From assembly GCA_027063215.1 (NCBI GenBank), contig JAMOSE010000153.1, positions 1 to 7,324 on the forward strand: DNA of 7,324 bases. Reading direction: 5' to 3'. The translations under genes were made by a program, and so were the position numbers. Under the pieces are notes generated by a model that was not told the origin of the DNA, did no database searches, and saw only the letters and a list, made by a program, of their open reading frames with translations. This document shows, in pieces, positions 1-4,555 of this stretch. Numbering within the stretch: the first letter of the stretch is position 1; each line of letters begins with the position of its first letter. Source of the DNA: Sulfurimonas sp. Lineage in GTDB: Bacteria > Campylobacterota > Campylobacteria > Campylobacterales > Sulfurimonadaceae.

Positions 1-17
1 AGCTATAATTCCATCGA
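1..17 (+). promoter_or_regulatory. Sigma-70-type -10 element upstream of the rpsP operon
   Basis: A perfect TATAAT lies at 4-9 and is followed by TCCATC, so transcription would begin near 15-17. The -35 region lies outside the window. The core CTATAATTCC-ATC is nearly the same as the core at 7227-7240, which precedes a probable stable-RNA leader, so this looks like a strong housekeeping promoter. It would give rpsP a leader of about 220 nt, or it could drive a separate small RNA. The assignment rests on motif match and position only. Confidence 0.6.
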
Positions 18-23
18 AATTAA

Positions 24-59
24 AATCTTCTTAAACAATACCTCTGTGATAAGAAGATT
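24..59 (+). other. Hairpin at the 5' end of the rpsP leader
   Basis: Bases 24-33 (AATCTTCTTA) are the exact reverse complement of 50-59 (TAAGAAGATT), giving a 10-bp stem with a 16-nt loop. The stem has only two G-C pairs and no T-tract follows, so it is not a good intrinsic terminator. It begins about 8 nt after the predicted transcription start, where a 5' stabilising hairpin would sit. A competing pairing is possible, because CCTCT in the loop (41-45) complements AGAGG at 110-114. Confidence 0.45.
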
Positions 60-64
60 CTTAG

Positions 65-212
65 CCTATTTACTGGTTAAATGTGTACATCCAACTATAG
101 AGATGATAAAGAGGGAAGTAAAATTATTTTATAAATAGCTTATTTATAACTCCATTAAAAACTTCCCCCTTAAAATCAAATTTTATTATGTACAGAATTA
201 ACCAGTAATAGG
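65..212 (+). ncRNA. Candidate structured RNA or leader element upstream of rpsP
   Basis: Four complementary pairs are nested in strict order. Bases 65-80 pair with 198-212 (15 bp with one bulged T), 84-90 pair with 188-194 (TGTACAT/ATGTACA), 113-119 pair with 161-167 (GGGAAGT/ACTTCCC), and 129-137 pair with 141-149 (all A/T, loop GCT). Together they would form a long rod with an internal loop of about 20 nt per side between the second and third helices. The base of the rod ends 14 nt before the rpsP Shine-Dalgarno. No open reading frame occupies the region and no terminator follows 212, so it is probably transcribed with rpsP. It may be an autoregulatory ribosomal-protein leader, a 6S-like RNA processed from the transcript, or a 148-bp element with terminal inverted repeats. 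The pairing is seen; the role is inferred. Confidence 0.45.
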
Positions 213-236
213 TAAAAATACAAAACAGGAAATTAA

Positions 237-458
237 ATGACAGTAATTAGACTTACTCGTATGGGAAGAAAGAAAAAACCATTTTATCGTATCGCGGTAA
301 CAGATAGCCGTAAACGTAGAGATGGTGGTTGGATTGAGCTTATTGGTTACTATAACCCAATGACAAAAGAACTTAAAGTTGATGATGAAAGAGTAGATTA
401 CTGGTTGGGTGTTGGTGCTCAAATGAGTGATCGTGTTAAAAAGATAACTGGTCGTTAA
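237..458 (+). CDS. rpsP: 30S ribosomal protein S16
   Basis: Structural protein of the small ribosomal subunit that contacts 16S rRNA in the body of the 30S and is needed for its assembly. The 73-aa product carries the family's conserved N-terminus, with IRLTRMGRKKKPFYRI at residues 4-19 followed by VTDSRKRRDGG and then IELIGYYNP near residues 34-42. At 73 aa it lacks the C-terminal tail of the 82-aa E. coli protein, which I take to be usual for Campylobacterota. The ATG at 237 is preceded by AGGA at 227-230 with 6-nt spacing, one of only two clear ribosome-binding sites in this operon. The gene is first in the operon, behind a long structured leader, and its stop codon is 2 nt before the KH-protein start. 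Confidence 0.97.
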   Translation: MTVIRLTRMGRKKKPFYRIAVTDSRKRRDGGWIELIGYYNPMTKELKVDDERVDYWLGVGAQMSDRVKKITGR

Positions 459-460
459 TT

Positions 461-697
461 ATGATTGCTGATTTTGTCGCTGAGTTTGCGAAACTGATAG
501 CATCATATCCTGATGATATAAGAGTAGAAGTTCAAGAAGGCGATGAAATAACGCAAATAGTTCTTTATGCAAATCAAGCCGATATCGGTAAATTGATTGG
601 AAAGAGTGGAAAGATGATAGGTGCTATAAAAACAGTAATATCTGGTTGTAAAGCTAAAGATGGTGTGAGTTATAGAATCAATGTCGAACCAGTCTAG
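461..697 (+). CDS. khpA: KH-domain RNA-binding protein (KhpA/YlqC family)
   Basis: Small cytoplasmic single-KH protein of 78 aa. The KH core is plain: a beta strand around residues 20-36, then DIGKLIGKSGKMIGAIKTV at 41-59 with the GxxG nucleic-acid-binding loop as GKSG at 47-50, and a final beta strand at about 69-78. In Gram-positive bacteria KhpA pairs with KhpB/Jag to bind many RNAs and affects cell division. A gene for this family between rpsP and rimM is a common arrangement, including in Campylobacterota. It starts 2 nt after rpsP with no evident Shine-Dalgarno, so translation is probably coupled to S16. It overlaps rimM by 17 nt. Family assignment is secure; the specific role in this organism is not known from sequence. 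Confidence 0.92.
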   Translation: MIADFVAEFAKLIASYPDDIRVEVQEGDEITQIVLYANQADIGKLIGKSGKMIGAIKTVISGCKAKDGVSYRINVEPV

Positions 698-1223
698 AGA
701 GCCTCTACTGCATATTGCTACAATCGGTAAAACGGTTGGTATAAAAGGTGATATGAAGTTACACATAAAGTCTGATTTTCCAGAACAGTTTAAAGCTGGA
801 GCATCATTTCTTATAAATAAAAAAGACAAAATTATTCTCAGTGATGTCAATTTGGATCGTGGTCTTGTAAAGATAAATAATCTTACAAATCCAGAAGATG
901 CTAAAAAGTTTACAAATACAAAACTTTTTACAACATATGAAGAAACACGAAAAAATTGTCCTCTAAATGAGGGTGAATATTTTTTCTTTGATTTGGAAGA
1001 TTGTGATGTTTATGAAGATGGAAAATGTTTAGGCCGTGTAAAAGAGGTAGAAAGAATTAATGTTATAAATTATCTCAGTATTGTAACAGATAGTACTTTA
1101 GTCCAAAAAGGTTTTTCTAAGAGCTTTTTAGTTCCTTTTATAGAACCTTTTAAAGCTGCTGTTGATATTCAAGCAAAACGTATTGAATTATGTGGAGCGA
1201 TGGATATACTAGAAGCATCATAG
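681..1223 (+). CDS. rimM: 16S rRNA processing/maturation factor RimM
   Basis: Assembly factor that binds S19 and the 16S 3' head region during late 30S maturation. The 180-aa product has the two expected parts. The N-terminal beta-barrel domain begins with IATIGKTVGIKGDMKLHI at residues 12-29. The C-terminal PRC-barrel domain runs from about residue 99 (EYFFFDLEDCDVYEDG), through LGRVKEV, to the typical LVPFIEPF at 150-157 and a hydrophobic end, MDILEAS. The ATG at 681 lies inside khpA (17-nt overlap, different frame) with no good ribosome-binding site. It is kept because it precedes the conserved start by a normal length and no closer ATG exists. The overlap points to translational coupling and low expression relative to S16. 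Confidence 0.95.
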   Translation: MSNQSREPLLHIATIGKTVGIKGDMKLHIKSDFPEQFKAGASFLINKKDKIILSDVNLDRGLVKINNLTNPEDAKKFTNTKLFTTYEETRKNCPLNEGEYFFFDLEDCDVYEDGKCLGRVKEVERINVINYLSIVTDSTLVQKGFSKSFLVPFIEPFKAAVDIQAKRIELCGAMDILEAS

Positions 1224-1225
1224 TG

Positions 1226-1951
1226 ATGAAATATACATTTGTTACACTTTTTCCTAACCTGATTGAAGGTTATTTTAAAGATTCGATTTTAAAACGTGCG
1301 ATAGACAAAGGTGTTTTGGAAATAGAGTATCTTAATCCAAGAGATTTTTCTAAAAACAAACATTTTAAAGTTGATGATACTGCAGTAGGTGGTGGTGCAG
1401 GAATGGTAATGAATCCGCAACCGCTTTTTGATGCACTAGATAATTTAAAGCAGGAGGATGAAGATGTTTATATCATCTTTATGACTCCGGTTGCAAAGCC
1501 TTTTGTTCAAAATGATGCAAAACGTTTGGCAAAAAGATCTCATATAGCGTTTGTAAGCGGACGTTATGAGGGGATAGACGAGAGAGTTATTGAAAAGTAT
1601 GCTGATGAAGTCTATTCTATTGGCGATTATATATTAACAGGTGGTGAACTTGCCTCCTTGGTAGTATGTGATGCTGTAAGTAGAAATATAGAGGGTGTTT
1701 TAGGAAATGCTGATTCTTTAGAGATTGAGAGTTTTGAAACGCCACTTTTAGAAGCACCAAGCTTTTCAAAGCCGCAAAAGTATGAGGGTTTAAGTGTTCC
1801 ATCAGAATACTTAAAGGGAAATCATAGTAAAATTCGCTCACTGAAATTTGCCTTGTCTGAAGCTAAAACCAAGTTTTTCAGACCGGAGCAGTTAATAAAA
1901 TATAATTGTTTACATACAATTGATACGCTTTCTCAAAAAAAGAAGCGTTAG
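1226..1951 (+). CDS. trmD: tRNA (guanine-N1-)-methyltransferase TrmD
   Basis: SPOUT-class, SAM-dependent enzyme that makes m1G37 next to the anticodon, preventing +1 frameshifts. It acts as a homodimer in the cytoplasm. The 241-aa product shows the family signatures: GGGAGM at 55-60, SGRYEGIDER at 111-120 and SIGDYILTGGELA at 131-143 in the trefoil-knot SAM site, then a C-terminal helical domain with VPSEYLKGNHSKI at 191-203. I chose the ATG at 1226, 2 nt after the rimM stop, because the protein then begins MKYTFVTLFP as the family does. An in-frame ATG at 1190 would add 12 unrelated residues encoded inside rimM. No Shine-Dalgarno is visible, so expression is probably by coupling and low. The motif LLEAPSFSKP at 174-183 replaces the LEYPHYTRP type seen in gammaproteobacteria. 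Confidence 0.97.
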   Translation: MKYTFVTLFPNLIEGYFKDSILKRAIDKGVLEIEYLNPRDFSKNKHFKVDDTAVGGGAGMVMNPQPLFDALDNLKQEDEDVYIIFMTPVAKPFVQNDAKRLAKRSHIAFVSGRYEGIDERVIEKYADEVYSIGDYILTGGELASLVVCDAVSRNIEGVLGNADSLEIESFETPLLEAPSFSKPQKYEGLSVPSEYLKGNHSKIRSLKFALSEAKTKFFRPEQLIKYNCLHTIDTLSQKKKR

Positions 1952-1955
1952 CATA

Positions 1956-1975
1956 AATGAAGATATCTCTTCATT
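1956..1975 (+). other. Intergenic hairpin between trmD and rplS
   Basis: AATGAAGA at 1956-1963 pairs perfectly with TCTTCATT at 1968-1975 around the 4-nt loop TATC. It starts 5 nt after the trmD stop and ends 15 nt before the rplS Shine-Dalgarno. No run of T follows, so it is not an obvious terminator. It may protect or separate the rplS part of the transcript, for example as a processing boundary, but that is inference. Confidence 0.45.
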
Positions 1976-1990
1976 CTATAAAATAAAATT

Positions 1991-1995
1991 AAGGA
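1991..1995 (+). promoter_or_regulatory. Strong ribosome-binding site of rplS
   Basis: AAGGA with 8-nt spacing to the ATG at 2004. It matters because khpA, rimM and trmD just upstream lack a recognisable Shine-Dalgarno, so L19 can be translated independently and more strongly than its upstream neighbours. Confidence 0.75.
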
Positions 1996-2003
1996 ATTGA
2001 CTT

Positions 2004-2363
2004 ATGAGAAATAAGTACATTGAAAACTTTGAAAAAGCACAAATCGCTGAAAAAAATATTCCAGATTTTCGTGCTGGTGATACTGTTCGTTTAGCAGTAA
2101 CAATTAAAGAGGGTAACAAAACTCGTATTCAGAATTACGAGGGTGTTTGTATCGCTAAGCGTGGTCAAGGTACTGGTCAAACTATTACAGTACGTAAGAT
2201 TGGTGCTAACGGTGTTGGTATTGAAAGAATTTTTCCAATTTATTCAGACTCAATTGAAGAGATTACAGTTGTTCGTCGTGGTCGTGTACGTCGTGCAAAA
2301 CTTTTTTATCTTCGTGCACTTGCTGGTAAAAAAGCTCGTATTAAAGAACTTAGAAGAAAATAA
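2004..2363 (+). CDS. rplS: 50S ribosomal protein L19
   Basis: Large-subunit protein located at the 30S-50S interface, where it takes part in an inter-subunit bridge. The 119-aa product is normal length and matches the family throughout: FRAGDTVRLAVTIKEG at 22-37, RIQNYEGVCIAKRG at 41-54, TVRKIGANGVGIERIFPIYS at 62-81, and the basic RRGRVRRAKLFYLR at 91-104 followed by GKKARIKELRRK. It is the last gene of the operon and has its own strong ribosome-binding site. Arginine is encoded mainly by CGT, as in rpsP, which fits high expression. Its final codons form one arm of a terminator-like hairpin with the sequence just downstream. Confidence 0.98.
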   Translation: MRNKYIENFEKAQIAEKNIPDFRAGDTVRLAVTIKEGNKTRIQNYEGVCIAKRGQGTGQTITVRKIGANGVGIERIFPIYSDSIEEITVVRRGRVRRAKLFYLRALAGKKARIKELRRK

Positions 2364-2380
2364 TTCTTCTAGGCTCTTTT
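2343..2380 (+). terminator. Intrinsic terminator overlapping the rplS stop codon
   Basis: TAGAAGAA at 2351-2358 pairs with TTCTTCTA at 2364-2371, leaving a 5-nt loop (2359-2363) that holds the rplS TAA. The stem extends through T-G and C-G pairs (2350/2372, 2349/2373), one A/C mismatch, then AAAGA at 2343-2347 with TCTTT at 2375-2379. The T-rich 3' arm supplies a short T-tract. It closes the translation operon before the separate promoter at 2457. The weak T-tract makes the strength uncertain. Confidence 0.6.
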
Positions 2381-2433
2381 GCCTTCCAACTCTCCACTTT
2401 TTCTTCATAAAACTTTCAAGATAAACTTTTTTT

Positions 2434-2470
2434 ATAAATTTTAAATCTAATTAATGTATAATCGTTCAAA
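2434..2470 (+). promoter_or_regulatory. Promoter of the M20/ATP-grasp/M14 operon
   Basis: TATAAT lies at 2457-2462 in the gap between rplS and the M20 gene. The upstream stretch is T- and A-rich (T-run ending near 2433), with no clear TTGACA at the -35 distance, which is the usual pattern for Campylobacterota housekeeping promoters. Transcription would begin near 2469, leaving a leader of about 23 nt before the ATG at 2492. Confidence 0.6.
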
Positions 2471-2491
2471 ACAGATGATTTTGGACAATAG

Positions 2492-3595
2492 ATGAACTAT
2501 ATAAACGACCTCAAAAAAGTTGTAGAAATAAATTCTTACACAAAAAATAGAGATGGCGTGAACATTGTAGGTGAAATTTTTGATGATTGGTTCAAAGATT
2601 TAGGTTTTTCAATAGATATTTATAAACGTGATGATATTGGCCATCATAGGCATTATAGATCTCCAACTATACAAAATACTCCAAAACTGCTTCTTCTTGG
2701 GCATATAGATACAGTTTTTCCTCCTGGTAAGTTTGAATATTTTATAGAAGATGAAGCGTGGGTTTATGGACCCGGGGTATGTGATATGAAAGGTGGTAAT
2801 ATTGTGCTGCTTGAAGCTCTCCGTGAAGTGAAAAAAAATGGTTATTCCATTCATAATATTGATGTCCTTTTTGTCAGTGATGAAGAGACAGGGAGTGATG
2901 ACTCCAAATATTTAACATCGGAGTTGGCAAAAGAGTATGATTACTGCTTTGTTTATGAGGCTGCGGGTCAAAATTTAGAACTTGTTACCGGACGTAAGGG
3001 TGTGGGTACTTTTTTTATTGACATAGAAGGAAAAGCGGCTCATGCTGGAAATCACTACAGCGAAGGGCATGATGCAAATCTTGAACTCTCTTATAAATTA
3101 CAGGCATTGGTAAAGCTAACTGATTTGGAAAAAGGAACTACTGTTAATGTCGGGAAAATTGAGGGTGGTATAGGTGCAAATACAATTTCTCCACATGCTA
3201 CAATGACTTTTGAGCTACGTTACAAAGTAAGTAAAGAGAGAGATCGAGTTCTTGGAGCTATTGAAGAGATCGTAAATCATGCTTATGTAGCAGGAACAAG
3301 TGCATTACTCAGTGGTGGTATTCAAAGAGATGTTATGCAAACATCTCAGGATTCACTTAAACTTCTTGAAAATATAGAAAAAATTACACAAGAGAGGATA
3401 GCATCTGAGGAACGGGGTGGTGTAAGCGATGCAAATATTGTGAGTTCCTGTGGAGTTGTTACTCTGGATGGTTTTGGTCCCTATGGAGATGGAGATCATA
3501 CTGTAAAAGAGCGAGCACTTAAAAGTAGTTTTGAAAGTCGTATAGAGATGAGTAGAAAATTATTTGAATATTTTATAAAAAATTTAAAATTTTAG
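2492..3595 (+). CDS. M20-family metallopeptidase, carboxypeptidase G2-like
   Basis: Probable two-zinc cytoplasmic peptidase/deacylase of 367 aa. The full metal site is visible: GHIDTV at 70-75 (H71 and D73), CDMKGG at 97-102 (D98 bridging), SDEETGS at 129-135 (E131 general base, E132 ligand), E156 in VYEAAG, and GDGDHTVKE at 332-340 (H336). A dimerisation domain sits between about 165 and 280, with AAHAGNHYSEGHDAN at 182-196; its H184 matches the dimer-domain histidine that completes the active site in this family. Spacing resembles carboxypeptidase G2, which removes C-terminal glutamate from folates and peptides, but M20 members also cleave acyl-amino acids and dipeptides, so the substrate is open. 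There is no signal peptide. TTGGA at 2481-2485 is a modest ribosome-binding site. It is first in a three-gene unit; its TAG overlaps the next gene's Shine-Dalgarno. Confidence 0.88.
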   Translation: MNYINDLKKVVEINSYTKNRDGVNIVGEIFDDWFKDLGFSIDIYKRDDIGHHRHYRSPTIQNTPKLLLLGHIDTVFPPGKFEYFIEDEAWVYGPGVCDMKGGNIVLLEALREVKKNGYSIHNIDVLFVSDEETGSDDSKYLTSELAKEYDYCFVYEAAGQNLELVTGRKGVGTFFIDIEGKAAHAGNHYSEGHDANLELSYKLQALVKLTDLEKGTTVNVGKIEGGIGANTISPHATMTFELRYKVSKERDRVLGAIEEIVNHAYVAGTSALLSGGIQRDVMQTSQDSLKLLENIEKITQERIASEERGGVSDANIVSSCGVVTLDGFGPYGDGDHTVKERALKSSFESRIEMSRKLFEYFIKNLKF

Positions 3596-3600
3596 GGGGA
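3594..3600 (+). promoter_or_regulatory. Ribosome-binding site of the ATP-grasp gene, overlapping the M20 stop
   Basis: AGGGGGA is placed 4 nt before the ATG at 3605. Its first two bases belong to the TAG stop of the M20 gene (3593-3595), so a ribosome ending on one gene sits on the start site of the next. This supports coupled translation of the peptidase and ligase. Confidence 0.7.
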
Positions 3601-3604
3601 AAAG

Positions 3605-4519
3605 ATGGAAAAAAGAAAAATAGGAATGTGGTTGTACCGTAATGGGGGTGGTGATAAGATAGCAAAAAAGATGATCAAAAAGTTAAAAGAGCGAGATATA
3701 GATGTTCTGGATAATATAAACCTTCGTAATGCCATAGCAAAAAACGGGCATATTTTGTATCGAGGAGAGGAGTATTATAGAGAAAAACTTGATAAGTTAG
3801 ATCTCTTTTTCTCATACAATGCTGGGGAGCAGACACAGTATCAAATGTATTTGTATCAGGCTCTTAATCGTGTGATCCCTATGATTAATTCATATGATGC
3901 TTTTGCATTGACAGAAGATAAGTTTCATACATCATTTGTACTAAGAAATAATGGTATTAAGACACCTGATTATAAATTATGTCATCGTGATGATGGTCAT
4001 GAACTCAATAAAATTATAAAAAAATGGGATAAAATGGTTTATAAACCTACTGATGGTTGGGGAGGGGTAGGCTTGACTAAAATTGAAAGTGAAGCAAACC
4101 TTGATATGCTTATGCCTTTTTTAAATCAGATGGATTTACGTTTTTTCTATGTAGAGAAGTTTATAGATTATGATAATACCGATTTTCGTGTTGATATTGT
4201 AGATGGGGAGTTTGTATCATGCTATGGACGAAAAGCGAGTGGAACTGATTGGCGAACAAATGTAACGAGTGGTGGATCTGTATTTATGCGTGAGGCAAAT
4301 GATGAGATTATTGATGTTGCAATAAAAGCTTGTAAAGCAACAGGAGTTGATATTGGTGGAGTAGATATTATTTATGATCGAGAGAAAGAGGAGTATATTG
4401 TTTTAGAGGTTAATGGTATCCCGGCATTTGCCACTCCTGAACAAGAAAAAATGGGTCTTGATTTTAATGATAAAAAAATTGATTTAATAGTAGATTTAAT
4501 TGACAGAAAAACGAAGTAA
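3605..4519 (+). CDS. ATP-grasp ligase, RimK/glutathione-synthetase-like
   Basis: Probable carboxylate-amine ligase of 304 aa that would activate a carboxylate as acyl-phosphate with ATP and join it to an amine. An N-terminal pre-ATP-grasp domain covers about 1-95. The ATP-grasp fold follows: a start near NSYDAFALTEDKFHT (95-109), the ATP-binding lysine K147 in VYKPTDG, the glycine-rich loop GWGGVG at 151-156, the hinge VEKFI at 183-187 (E184), FRVDIVDGE at 194-202, DWRTNV at 215-220 with R217, then metal-site residues D254 (GGVDII) and E268/N270 in LEVNGIPAF. This C-terminal pattern resembles RimK, which adds glutamates to ribosomal protein S6, but the family also includes glutathione synthetase and diverse peptide ligases. 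It is cytoplasmic and lies between two carboxypeptidase-type genes. Ligase chemistry is confident; the substrate pair is not known. Confidence 0.85.
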   Translation: MEKRKIGMWLYRNGGGDKIAKKMIKKLKERDIDVLDNINLRNAIAKNGHILYRGEEYYREKLDKLDLFFSYNAGEQTQYQMYLYQALNRVIPMINSYDAFALTEDKFHTSFVLRNNGIKTPDYKLCHRDDGHELNKIIKKWDKMVYKPTDGWGGVGLTKIESEANLDMLMPFLNQMDLRFFYVEKFIDYDNTDFRVDIVDGEFVSCYGRKASGTDWRTNVTSGGSVFMREANDEIIDVAIKACKATGVDIGGVDIIYDREKEEYIVLEVNGIPAFATPEQEKMGLDFNDKKIDLIVDLIDRKTK

Positions 4520-4540
4520 GAGTATTATTTTGAAAAAATT

Positions 4541-4555
4541 GAAGGTAGAATATTG
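4541..4555 (+). promoter_or_regulatory. Ribosome-binding site and TTG start of the M14 gene
   Basis: GAAGG at 4541-4545 is 7 nt before TTG at 4553-4555. The reading frame upstream of this TTG runs only 11 codons to the TAA of the ATP-grasp gene and contains no ATG, GTG or TTG. The next in-frame ATG lies about 100 codons downstream, inside the catalytic domain. The TTG is therefore the only reasonable start, and it excludes an N-terminal signal peptide. Confidence 0.8.

Noticed and set aside
24..212. SRP (4.5S) RNA or a tRNA in the rpsP leader
   Set aside because: The conserved SRP apical motif (GGUCAGG...GGAAGCAGCC type) and any tRNA-like arms with T-loop are absent.
198..850. Minus-strand open frames opposite rpsP, khpA and rimM (198-422, 503-850)
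   Set aside because: They lie opposite well-conserved genes, have no ribosome-binding sites or recognisable domains, and read as shadow translations of AT-rich coding DNA.
1190..1225. Upstream ATG extending TrmD by 12 residues
   Set aside because: The extension lies within rimM, is not part of the family N-terminus, and the ATG at 1226 gives the expected MKYTFVTLFP start.
1925..1948. ACGCTT/AAGCGT inverted repeat at the end of trmD as a terminator
   Set aside because: The stem is only 6 bp with a 12-nt A-rich loop and no T-tract, and the operon continues into rplS.
2143..2424. Second plus-strand frame of 93 codons across the rplS end
   Set aside because: It is out of frame with L19, highly hydrophobic by base composition, and lacks a start signal or family match.
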